Assembly (NCBI GenBank): GCA_043798715.1
Contig: JAZDOK010000005.1
Coordinates: 1 to 48,721 of the forward strand
DNA: 48,721 bases
Direction: 5' to 3'
From: JAZDOK01 sp043798715
Lineage (GTDB): Bacteria; Vulcanimicrobiota; JAZDOK01
Position 1 is the stretch's first letter. Every line of letters starts with the position of its first letter. Shown in pieces: positions 22,397 to 32,800 of the stretch. The notes under the pieces are model-generated. The model was given only the letters and a program-made list of their open reading frames with translations. It was not told where the DNA came from and did no database searches. The translations under genes and the position numbers were made by a program.

Positions 22397-25300
22397 TCAC
22401 TGAAGTTCATAGCCGCCGGATGCCCCGCCAAGCTTAATTTCAGAATACCCGGGACGGGCAGTATTGTTCCATCGGTCCTTTATGCCGTTAATTCTCAGTA
22501 TGTCTCCTTCGGACACTGACCCGGCTCCGGTAATATAATTCAGCGAAAATCCAAACTCGATCCACCGGCCATATGTTTCGTCAACAGCTATTATAGCAGG
22601 AGTCAATAAAGAATAAGTATTTAAGTTCTGCTCCACCAAGCTTGCGGTAATGCCCAAGCTGACAGCATCGGTAATATTTATAACGTCATCCCCGTTTACG
22701 TCCCAGACAACCTGCTCTCTATAATAGACTCTGACTATATAAGCTTCCATTCCATAATAACCATTGTCGCCCACTTCCCACTTGTTGTCCACGGCCTGGG
22801 AGATGCTGTTTATCACCTCGGTAGGAGAAGTTAAGACGTTCCAGACTCCGCCCTGAGAGACTCCAAGGCTGGCCGGGATGGGATCCGTTTTATCGTAAAT
22901 CATGGGGCCAACGAAGTCTCCTATCATGAAAGGAAGGGCGAAAAGTGTATTCCCGGAGAGATCCTGTACGTCCTTAGCGTCAATTAAAGTCCTGGCATAA
23001 GCGTTACCGGGAATATGAGGCCCCCCGGCATTGGCCGTCGTTTCAAAGGAATCAAAAGAGCCGGCCGGTCCAGTGAGCGTCGCGGTTTTGCCGTCAGGGG
23101 AGAGATTGCAGGTAAAAGCCCCGAATGTCTGGAAAGTGCCGGTGGGCTGCGCTCCCCCGGTAATGTGATAGCGGTAGTTTCCGGCAAGCCCCCCTGAGGC
23201 AGCATCCACACTTTCCTGGAATATTATGGTCAGTTTATCGTTGCTGGCACCGGAAGTTTCAACAGCGCCGGAAGTGAGAAACGGCCCCATCCGGTCAACC
23301 AGGCGGAGATATGCAGTATAGTTATTGGGAGCGGCGTTTCCAGCCTCATCTCTTACGCCGGCACAGGAGATGGTATCCCCTGTGGCCAAGGCGGTGACGT
23401 CACTTAGAACCACCTGGATATTTCGCCTTGAGTTACCGGCGCCGGAGATAGAAGCGGAAGTTATTTCAGAGGCACCACTGGTGCTCAAAATGAGACTCGG
23501 AAGAGTCTGGGCGGAGTCAAGATCCTCATTCATAGGTACGAGGAGGCTCCCGCTCCTGTCAATGACGCCCCAGTCGGTCAATGTATAATAACCCCTGCCA
23601 ATTCCGGTGTTGTGGCCGGGATCGAGGCGCTCAACTATATCCAAATTGCCGGAGTTAAAGAGCGCCAGGCAGGGGGAATAAGTGTCAGCCGGCACATAAG
23701 GCACGCCGGCCCCTATTGAAGACGGCACGTCACACCTGCCGGTGACAGGGTCGTCAAAGCCGATGCCGTTGTCGGCCACCACGGGGGCGACATTATCCTT
23801 GATGCCCACTGGATTCGAGTAACCTCCCTCGAGGCCTTCGGTATTGACGGCGGTCACAGCCATCTGAAGTTGGCTGAATCCGTTATCAAAATAAAGCAAG
23901 GTGCCGTTTGCAGCCGTAATGGTGGGAAGCCTTTTCTCCAGAGGCCTTCCGACATTATATTCATTAATGACGTTTTCTATCTCTGGAAGAGTGACTTGCG
24001 CCGTCGTCTCAAGTGAAGAGACATGGTTTATTATTTTGAGAGGCAGGCCGTTCATAAAGCCTCCCGTATTTAACTCTTCATAGATATTGTAATATCTGGC
24101 GGCGGGTATCCCATCCCAGGCTACATTGATGGTGTCGGCCTCATTGGAAGCGCCTCCCAGAGAGCCAAGGCCGAGCCGGTTATGCTTATCCAGTTCGTTA
24201 TAATTGTTGGGCTGTGGCTTGGTGGACGCCGGCCCTCCCTCGGGAATGTCGGAGGACGTTGTGGCTATCTGCCTGAAATTAGCCGCAATCAGCAGGCTGC
24301 TGCTGCCCTGGGAGGTGGTTTCAAAATGAAGCTGGGGCAGCTCGCCCGGCATCAATAACCTGTCGTTTCCAGGATCAATTGAGACCGCGTCGCAGGCCAC
24401 GGACACCGGAAGGCCGGTTGAAGGAATATTGCTGTAGTCAACGTCGGGCCGCTTGCCCGTGTGAAGGTTCCCGAAGCTGTCCTGAAATTCCGAAAAGGTA
24501 AAGCCTATCTTGCAGCCTTCGGGAATGGGTTCATCAAGATTAACGGTGAGTGTTTTTTTATCAGGGCTCCAGGCCAGGTTATTGGGGATGGGAATACCGC
24601 TTTTAAAACCATTATTGTAAATGGATACGGCGCCGCAAGCGTCATTCATGGCCTTATTCCAGTTGACCGTGAAAGGCCCGTTGAGTGTTGAAGTTTGAAT
24701 GGCTCCGTACCTGGGAATATCCGAGGAGACGGCGTAGGGCGCCGAAACGTCGTTTATATGAAAGTTGTAAGGATTGCTGGCCAGTCCTTTTGAGGTCACC
24801 ACCACCGTAACCTCTCCCGGCGGCAGGCCTTCCGGGAAGCCGGAAGGCCTGGAAGGCACATCACAGGTTATCGAGGTGTCGCTCCAGTAAGCTACAATTC
24901 CCGCGTCTCCTCCATAAAAGGTAACGGTGTCCGTGTCTCCTTGAGAGGCGCCAAAGCCGGTTCCGGAAATGGCCACCTGATTCCCCGGAGCTTCGGAGGA
25001 AGGAGTAACGGAGATAATATTGGGACGGGGCCCGGATGGAAAAGGCGCCATATCGAGGCTTGCGCCATTCACCCAGCTGTAAAACCATTCCGCCGTCTGG
25101 GGGGCTGCCTGCTTGTTGCCATGTTCGCAGCGGCCCTGCTGCCAGGCGCCGCCAGTGTAGCTATAGCAAAAGCTGTACAGCCAGGCACCGTCTGTAGGAA
25201 CCATGGTGGAGGCGGCCCTGGCCAGGGTTTTCATCATGCCATCATAGGAGATGACAACCTCGGAAAATATCTTTGTATCCCTGAGAGGTTGACCAATAAA

Positions 25301-25786
25301 ATTCCAGCCCTGGTTCAATGGCACCGAATTTATTGTCCCGGTGTAATTCCCGTCGGCATAAACGATGGTGGCTGAAGCGGCATAGGCAAAATAGCCTTTT
25401 CTGCAGTCAATGGATTCAGGATGAGCGACAGGATCAACGGTCTTGTATTCCCCTTCCCAGTAGTAAAGATAATGAGTAAAACCGCTGGTTGAAGTTACTG
25501 AATCAAAGGGAAAAGATATGGCATTCCATCCGGCCGCCAGAGTGTACCCAAGAGATTGGTTAAAATCTCCTTTATTTATGATCGCGGCTTTGGAAGGAGG
25601 GGAAGTTGATTTCAACGGGATTGGTTCCGGAGGAATAGGCGGCGGAGAAATAAAAGCAGCGGTCGGTTGAGCATCCGGCAAAGCCCCGGTTCCTCCGCCT
25701 CCGCCGGAACAGCCGGAGAGGAGTATAATGACAAGAAAAACGGCCGCAAGGAAACTGAGTCTTGAGGATCTAATTTCTCTTTTCAT
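22397..25786 (-). CDS. Large multidomain TIG/Ig-like surface lipoprotein with dockerin-like motif
   Basis: An 1129-residue lipoprotein with lipobox LSGC (C26). The first 430 residues repeat the layout of the 491-residue neighbour: TLAAGWNAISFPFDSVTSTS, NQGWNFIGQPLRDTKIFSE, a TIG domain (SVTPSSEAPGNQVAISGTGF) and a Big-like domain (WSPDKKTLTVNLDEPIPEG). After that come fibronectin/Ig-like modules with substrate-contact-like loops and several LTG and DxxGN segments that resemble Big_5-type domains (RDEAGNAAPNNYTAY, KDVQDLSGNTLFALP). Near the C-terminus VWDVNGDDVINITDAVSLG (1027-1045) matches half of a type I dockerin calcium-binding repeat. The ATG follows GGAGGG. It lies 25 bases upstream of the paralogue in the operon. 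Cell-surface adhesion or matrix attachment is the likely role. Confidence 0.75.
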   Translation of the reverse strand: MKREIRSSRLSFLAAVFLVIILLSGCSGGGGGTGALPDAQPTAAFISPPPIPPEPIPLKSTSPPSKAAIINKGDFNQSLGYTLAAGWNAISFPFDSVTSTSGFTHYLYYWEGEYKTVDPVAHPESIDCRKGYFAYAASATIVYADGNYTGTINSVPLNQGWNFIGQPLRDTKIFSEVVISYDGMMKTLARAASTMVPTDGAWLYSFCYSYTGGAWQQGRCEHGNKQAAPQTAEWFYSWVNGASLDMAPFPSGPRPNIISVTPSSEAPGNQVAISGTGFGASQGDTDTVTFYGGDAGIVAYWSDTSITCDVPSRPSGFPEGLPPGEVTVVVTSKGLASNPYNFHINDVSAPYAVSSDIPRYGAIQTSTLNGPFTVNWNKAMNDACGAVSIYNNGFKSGIPIPNNLAWSPDKKTLTVNLDEPIPEGCKIGFTFSEFQDSFGNLHTGKRPDVDYSNIPSTGLPVSVACDAVSIDPGNDRLLMPGELPQLHFETTSQGSSSLLIAANFRQIATTSSDIPEGGPASTKPQPNNYNELDKHNRLGLGSLGGASNEADTINVAWDGIPAARYYNIYEELNTGGFMNGLPLKIINHVSSLETTAQVTLPEIENVINEYNVGRPLEKRLPTITAANGTLLYFDNGFSQLQMAVTAVNTEGLEGGYSNPVGIKDNVAPVVADNGIGFDDPVTGRCDVPSSIGAGVPYVPADTYSPCLALFNSGNLDIVERLDPGHNTGIGRGYYTLTDWGVIDRSGSLLVPMNEDLDSAQTLPSLILSTSGASEITSASISGAGNSRRNIQVVLSDVTALATGDTISCAGVRDEAGNAAPNNYTAYLRLVDRMGPFLTSGAVETSGASNDKLTIIFQESVDAASGGLAGNYRYHITGGAQPTGTFQTFGAFTCNLSPDGKTATLTGPAGSFDSFETTANAGGPHIPGNAYARTLIDAKDVQDLSGNTLFALPFMIGDFVGPMIYDKTDPIPASLGVSQGGVWNVLTSPTEVINSISQAVDNKWEVGDNGYYGMEAYIVRVYYREQVVWDVNGDDVINITDAVSLGITASLVEQNLNTYSLLTPAIIAVDETYGRWIEFGFSLNYITGAGSVSEGDILRINGIKDRWNNTARPGYSEIKLGGASGGYELQ

Positions 25787-25804
25787 CTCTCAGCCCTCCA
25801 GGTT

Positions 25805-26791
25805 CTATTCCGTTATAATAGTAAATATTACATCGTTGTTGCTTTGCTGACCTGAAGTGGAAATCACGGTAACCGGTCCGGTTGTCGTGTACGGGGATAT
25901 GGTGCAGACAATTTGCGTGTTGCTCCAGGAGATGATAGTTGCCATCACATATGGTGACTCCGGCGTGCCATAACCAACGTAAACATATCCTCCCGTGGAA
26001 GTCCCAAAATTAAACCCGTAAATAGTGACTTCCGTCCCTGTCGGCCCGTTATTGGGAATAAGATAATCCACCGAAGGCGGCTGAACAGGAGGGGGATTGG
26101 AAGGTGTAGGAAACGGAGTGGAGGTGGGAGACGGCGTTGCTGTAGGAGTAGGCGTTGGAGTGGGAGTTGGTGTGGGCGTAGGCGTTGGGGTGGGAGTCAC
26201 AGTGGGAGTGGCGGTGGGTGTTGGAGTCTCAGTCGGCGTGGGAGTTGATGTGGGAACTGGCGTCTCCGTGGGGATCGGAGTCGGAGTCGGAGTAGGAGGA
26301 CCGAAGGGATCTCCAGGGATCAGAGAAGACTCCAACGGTGAATTATCGCCGGCTGCAATCGTGACATCGGTGTATGAGTAGGCCACGATGGAATTGTTTG
26401 CATCATAGGCATAGATGGCCAGTCTTTTGGGACCAATAGGAATGCCGGCGATAAGAACGCTTACCTGTGACTGCCCTGAAGGCCGCGCTACCCTAACCTG
26501 CGGCACAACCGGAGTGGTCGTCCCGGGTTCATAAATGTTTATCTCAATTATAACAGCCGTCCCGGGAAGCGTTTTTAAATCGTTTGAAGAAAAGGTTTCT
26601 TTGGGCTGTTCCGGCCAGCAGACCTTGACTGTGACCCGGCCCCCGGACACGATATCCCCCGCCGAGACATCCTTTCCGCCAGGGGATCCACACCCGGCTG
26701 AGTATATCCAGACACAGATGCAGGAAAGCAACAGCAGGTAGAATATCACTCCGAGGTGCACTTTGCCCAAGTGGAAAGTCCGTCCCGTCAT
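25805..26791 (-). CDS. Lipoprotein with Thr-Pro linker and C-terminal TIG domain
   Basis: A 328-residue lipoprotein; signal peptide with a lipobox ending SAGC (C34). A first domain of about 110 residues (VTVKVCWPEQPKETFSS, IEINIYEPGTTTPVVPQVR, IAGIPIGPKRLAIYAYDANN) resembles a transthyretin/DUF-type beta sandwich. An about 75-residue linker rich in Thr-Pro follows. The last 90 residues are an IPT/TIG domain (SVDYLIPNNGPTGTEVTIYG and TTGPVTVISTSGQQSN). It is a domain-swapped paralogue of the gene at 37616-38500, with the same signal peptide and first domain. It lies just downstream of the giant exoprotein gene. GAGGGGG precedes the ATG. Confidence 0.75.
   Translation of the reverse strand: MTGRTFHLGKVHLGVIFYLLLLSCICVWIYSAGCGSPGGKDVSAGDIVSGGRVTVKVCWPEQPKETFSSNDLKTLPGTAVIIEINIYEPGTTTPVVPQVRVARPSGQSQVSVLIAGIPIGPKRLAIYAYDANNSIVAYSYTDVTIAAGDNSPLESSLIPGDPFGPPTPTPTPIPTETPVPTSTPTPTETPTPTATPTVTPTPTPTPTPTPTPTPTPTATPSPTSTPFPTPSNPPPVQPPSVDYLIPNNGPTGTEVTIYGFNFGTSTGGYVYVGYGTPESPYVMATIISWSNTQIVCTISPYTTTGPVTVISTSGQQSNNDVIFTIITE
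26104..26302. repeat. Thr-Pro-encoding low-complexity tract
   Basis: An imperfect hexanucleotide-like GT-rich tract (on the plus strand) that encodes the PTPTPT linker of the TIG lipoprotein. Codons vary at third positions, so it is not a pure microsatellite. A shorter related tract lies at 37911-38031. Confidence 0.8.
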
Positions 26792-26886
26792 GGCTTATAC
26801 CCCCTCTTTGCGGCCCTTCTTTATCCAATCTTAATTGGTTTACTCAAATAATTCGCTGCCCTAAAAAGCAATCCTTTGGATGGGTA

Positions 26887-29800
26887 TCAAAGGCTGGAAA
26901 TCGGGCTGGGGGTTTCTTTTGCAGGCGGCGTCACATACAGGACCTGCTCCGTCCGGGTGACGAGCTTGTTGAGCAGCATCCAAGTGAAAAAATCAGGTGA
27001 GTTTGCCTGCCACGGATTGCTGATATCGCTGAGCACCCGCAGGTATGTTTCACTGTTGAGACTCGGCGATGGTGCGGTTTCCACGCCGGTGATGATCGGT
27101 CCGGGAGTTATGGGCTCCACCGCGCCGCCGGCGCTCATTGTCAGTATTATATTCTGCGCCGAGATCTTTGAAATCTCTCCGGTAATGAACCCGTCCAGGG
27201 CCGTAAGGTACACGTCGCGATCGGCCTTAACCGCGGTTAACACCATGTTCCCGGCCGCGCACGTTATACTGATATCAATCCCCGCCCTGACATCCAGCAG
27301 GTTAATGGCTTCGTATTCGCTGACGAAAAGAGAGCCGCTTGGGGCCAGGGCAGTCAGGTTCTCAACTTTCGTCAAAACGGGGTTTAAGGAAGTGCCAATA
27401 TTGTTGGAGGCTGCAAGAGTCAGGTTTCTCGCGGCGACATTAACGCCGGTTACCAGATTGGCCAGGATGGAGCCGGAAGAAGCCGTCAGGTTCACGGAAC
27501 CATCAGAGCCGGCGTTCATCTCGCCGATTCCGATGGAAGCAGCGGCAATTTGAATATTCCCGCTTCCGTCGGAATCACTGGTCTGGATGAGAGCGCCGGA
27601 ATTCATTGTATAAGATCCGGCGCCTGCGATGGCCGTATAACTTCCAGCGGGCGTTCCGGTATCAGCCGTCGTATCAATATTAATGGCTCCCAACTGGGTG
27701 ATACCCGCCGTGGCTGTAAGCGCAAGATTGCCGCCGTTGGTCGCAACCGGATCGCTTATCGTGATCATCGAGGCAGCGGAAATTTCCACCGCTCCGCCGT
27801 TGCTGTATATTGCCTCAGTCGAGCCCCCCAGGTTCCGCAAATTCAGGTCCCCGGAATTGGCGATGAAGATACCGCTTGAGCCCTCACACTCCGCATCAAG
27901 GTCATGAACAGCCGTGGCCAGAGGGTTGTTCGGAACCCCTATGCCGGAGTCAGAAGAGAGGCTGAGTTCACCAGCCCTGATGTCCGCGGCGGCAGAGCCG
28001 CTTACGATAGAGCCGAACAAGGCGTTGAGACTTACTATGCCGTTCCCCCCGCCGGCGATGATATTGCTTGTGCCCGCAAAAACCACCGAGCCGCAGTTCA
28101 TGTAAACCTCCCCGCCGCTCACCACGGGACCGTTAAAGGTGGTCGGGCCTATACCGCTTCCCTGGCTCAGTTCGCCGCTGATGTTGATCGCCGGTAAATT
28201 CACGTTGTAGGCGCTCCCCATTCCAAGATTCGTCAGAGGAATGGTCCCGCCGACGGCTCCATCCAGGAGAATATCCCCTAAGCCGGCATCAATATACAGG
28301 GGGAAAGCTCCATCCAGCGTGCTCGAGAAGCGGATGTCGGCCCCGGCCTCGCCGGAGGTTTGAACCATCCATTCTCCCTGCAGCAGTACCGGCCCCGCGA
28401 AGGTTATGGCGCCCGAGTCTTCGGAGATGAGATCTCCGTTGAGGTTAACCGCCCCGTTGTAAGCCTGGGCCCCGGACGTCGTAACGCACAGGATGTTATT
28501 AATGGCGCCCGTGGTCGTAAGGGATGCAATCGGAGTAGTGTCGCCCACAAAGCCGCCCAGGGTAACGAATCCGCCCGCTCCTGCATTGAGGACAAGAGCG
28601 CTGGCGGTCCCGGCATCATTCACGGTTCCGGTTATGGAAATATCGGCTCCTGCGGAAACCCCGTTGGCCGTGTTGAGTGTGACTACGGCCGGACTCCCCA
28701 GTAGAACACTGTCATTGATGGTAATGGGATTTCCGGCCGTCACGATGTCGGCATTGAGTGTCGTCGTGAAACCCAGTCCATCCAGGGTGACAGAGGCGTT
28801 CCCGCTTCCCGTTATCTGGCCGTTAACAGTGATGGAGCCGCCGTCGGGAGTCCGTATTAGCACCGGATCAGTAAAGGTGATTGCGTTAATCGTAATGACG
28901 TGCCACCCGGTCGCACTTCCGATGGTTATCCGGTTGAATCCATCGGCCAGGGACTGAATGTCGGCAGCGGTGAGCTGCAAAGTCCCGGCTCCTCCGGCTA
29001 TTCCAATGCCCACCGCATCGGCTGAAGGCATAAGGTTGACATGTCCCGTTCCGGTAATGCTGCCGGTCCCGCCATTGAAATCAATCCCGTCGGCAATTAT
29101 ATTAAGATCGTGAGGGTCGCAAGTGACTCCCTGGAGAACCACTGTTCCCATTCCGGCGTTAAACACCACCGGTCCGGAGAGAGTCGCAGCAGAGTTGAAG
29201 GTGATGTTGTCATTCGTAGTGTTTATATCGCCGGCTAGGTTTACCAACCCGGCTCCGTTCTGAAGAAAGGCCCCGTCCAGTGTCATGTCTCCGACCGCCG
29301 CAATAGGCAAAGATCCCGCATTGGTGATCGTAACCGGGCCTCCGCCCGTGGTGGTCACCGTGTTGTTTATAGTAAAGTTGTTCCCGGTCAATGCGATTCC
29401 GGCGGCGTCATTCGTATTAAGTGGCCCGTTGAATACTGTAGTCCCGGTGCCCGCGATCTGCGCTATAGATGCTGCATTGATGGCGTCGGCAGTCACATCG
29501 TTCGCGCTGTTTATCGTAAGTGCCCCGAGCCTGGTGACGTCTCCAACCGCACCCGTGAACATGATGCTCCCGCTTCCGGCAAGAAGCGAAAGGTTCTCAT
29601 CCGCGCCGCCGGCCGTTCCGTTTAGGGAGCCGTTCAGGGTAATGTGTCCTCCGGCACCCATGCCCCCCAGAGCTACCACGTTGAGATTTACACTGGTCGT
29701 CAAAAGCGATGGGCCTTGCAGGGCTATAGTGCCGCCTGAAGCGCCGGAAGCGGTGACGTTCCCGTTCAAAGTGATAAATGGATTCGACCCGCTGCCGGCC

Positions 29801-32800
29801 ACGAGATTGATGGTACCACCATTCCCGCTCCCGCTTCCAGAGGCATCAATCGTCCCAACGCTGACATTCCCACCATTCAGAATGACGGTTCCGCCGTTAC
29901 CCCCACCCGAAATGGGCATCCCGCCTTGAGAGTTTATGGGACCTATTGTGATGTCGCCATTAGTCGTAACATTGACTGCACCACCCGCCTGATCGCAAAG
30001 ACCCTGCGTATTAATGCCGGCAATCGTCGTGGAACCCGTCCCGGCCGTTTGAGTGAAGGATTCCGCTGTCACAGTCGCAGAGTTCACGGTATCGGCGGAA
30101 TTTATAGTAATGGCTCCAAGCCTAATCCCGCCGCCCACCGCGCCCGTAAGCACCACGTTCCCGGTTCCGGCCGTAAGACCCAGATTAAAACCGCCGTCTA
30201 AAGTATTGCTGAAGGTTATATCCCCGCCTTCCGTATTCAAAACCGAACCCGCTATTAGAGTTATCGGAGAGCCCAGATCTATATTCGTGTTCGTCGTATT
30301 CACGGTCCCGCCGATAGTGATGTTTGAACTCGCAAGAATCGCCAGGCCGTCCCCGAACGTGAGAGTATCGCCGCCGTTCCCCAAGGTTACACTCCCGGTG
30401 TTGTAAAAGGTCGGGTCACCCGTTACGTTGGTCACGGAGCCCAGGAACGAAACGTCATACGCCTGGCCGAACGTCGCAACGGAGCACGCCGTAAGGTCGC
30501 CGTTGAAGGTCACAGACCCCGTCGAGCTGACCTGGTTCTCCTGAAGCGTGAGTACCCCGATGTTGTTCAACGCTCCGTTCGCCGTCGTCGTCCCATAACC
30601 CGAGATGAGTTGGAGGCCGCAACCGCCGCCCGTCACCGCTCCGGCAAGCGTGATGTTTCCGGAGCCGGGGCCCGTGTCGAGAACCGTGTCCGCCGTCAGA
30701 GTAACAGGGCCGAAACCCATATCGGCGTTGGTCGTGTTCACCGTCCCGGCGATGTTCGTCCCGCCACAGGCCGTCGTATCAAGGCCGCCCGTGAAAGTGA
30801 TGGCGTCGCCGGCATTGTTCCCGAGAGTCACCGTCCCTGTGTTCAGGAAGGTTGCGTCCGTCGTCATCGTGCCGCCACCGTTGAAGACGACATTGTAGCC
30901 GTGGGTGGCCGTTGTCAATGTTCCGATTGTTGCTGCGGCGCTGAAGGTGATGCTATGACCGGCGGTGGTGTTTGTCAATACCACAGTGTTGGACGTGAGA
31001 GAGCTTCCGAAGGTAGCCGAGTTCGAATTGGTTACAGTCAACACATTCAGCATATTATTATTTCCGACCGCGCCGTTCAGGGCAATATTTCCGCCCGTCC
31101 CGGCATTCAGCGTGAGGCTGTTTCCCGCGGCGCCTGCGCTATCAGTCGTCCCGGTCACCGTGATCCCCGCTCCCGTTGGCAAATTACCGCCGTTAGTGGT
31201 ATCGAGAAGGACACTTGCCGCACCGATGAGGACATTGTCAGAGATATTAATTGGAGTCCCGGCCGTAACGATATCGGCGTTAAGAGTGGTGGTGGCGCCC
31301 GGGCCATCCAGATAGACCGAGGCATTGTCAGCGCAGGTTATCGTCCCGTTAACCGCAATTGAGCCGCCATTGGGCGTCTGAATGGTGACGGGATCGTTGA
31401 AGGAAACCGCGTTGATATGAATATCATGTTGTCCGGTGGCTCTTCCGATAGTGATGGAAGTGAAACCGTCTGCCAGGGCGGCAATGTCGCTACTTTCCAG
31501 AAGAAAGGCCCCGGAGACTCCATCGCCTATTCCTATGTCGCTTGCATCCGCGGAAGGCTGGAGAAGAATGGTGGATGTTCCTGAAACGGAGCCGGCCCCG
31601 ACCATGAAATTAATCCCGGTCGCGGTGATGGAGATATAACCGCCGGAACCGGTGGTGTTGATGGAGGAATTGGCGATGTAAGTGCCGGTTCCCGCGTCGG
31701 CGGTGAAGAATCCTCCGCCGGTATTTATGGGACAGCCTACATTCTGGGTAATCCCGGCGCTATTCAAGGTGAGGGACCCGCCGTGGGTCTGAATTCCAGC
31801 GTTGCTGACCGAGCCTACGCTGATGGAATCCACATCGGTATAGGATAGATCGCCGACCACATCGGCGGCCAGAGTTCCGACGTTGTTCGCCGCCTGATTC
31901 AAGGTGAAAGTTCCTGTACCGGCGATATCGAGATTGCCGGCCGTAAGAGATCCTCCCGTCTGGTTGACTCCTCCGGCCGAGGAATTAAGAGTGACCGTCC
32001 CCGTCCCGGCGCTGAGGTTCTGGGAGAGGGTAAGCGTGTCTCCCGTCGTGAGGTTGACAGCTCCGTTATTGGTGGTGATACCATTTACACTATAAACCGT
32101 GCCCACATTCAAGGCGTCGGCATTGGTGAATGAGAAAGCATTCCCGGCCCCGGAAATTTCAGCGGCCAGCTTGCCGACATGGTTCGCCTCATTCAACGTC
32201 ACAGGACCTGCTGATGAGAGCCTCAGGTTCGTAACTGAAATCATCGCACCACTGTTCTGGCTGATGGCTGAAGTACCGCCGCTGTTCCCAAGGACGAGAG
32301 TTGTTGCATTGAGAGAAAAAATCGGTGCGCTTATTGTGATGTTCCCGCCGCCATTGCTTCCCACTCGAAGAGTGCCTCCCGTGATGGTCTGAAGCTCCAC
32401 GTTCGTCAAACCCAGCGTTTCGGCAGTATTAGTCCCAAGATCTATCTGGCGGCCATTTGTGCTCTGATATAGACTGGCGCCGCTTACTCCGGTGATTGTC
32501 GTCCCGCTCAGAGCAATATCGTCAGCTTTATATTCCACTCCCCCTGTTCCGTGCACGTTCCCCGCAACCGTCAGGAGGCACCCGGATCCTCCTGCCGTTA
32601 ATCCGATGTTTCCCGTCCCGGAATCCACGTCATTCGCCGCCGGGGTATCGTCCACCGTCAAATTTCCATTTAAGGTTCCTATCAGTATCGCAGCATTATT
32701 TGTATGTATTCCATTCATGGTCCCTACAGTGCCGATAGACAGGCCGTCGGCATCCTCGTAGTAGAAAGCCTGCCCCGCCCCCGTCACCTGCCCCGCCAGG

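Noticed and set aside
26104..26302. Possible CRISPR or minisatellite because of the short repeats
   Set aside because: There are no constant direct repeats with unique spacers. The pattern is a variable-codon Thr-Pro linker inside a gene.
26097..26381. Plus-strand ORF with Val-Gly repeats, and a similar one at 37911-38105
   Set aside because: They are shadows of the Thr-Pro linkers on the minus strand; no Shine-Dalgarno and no signal peptide.
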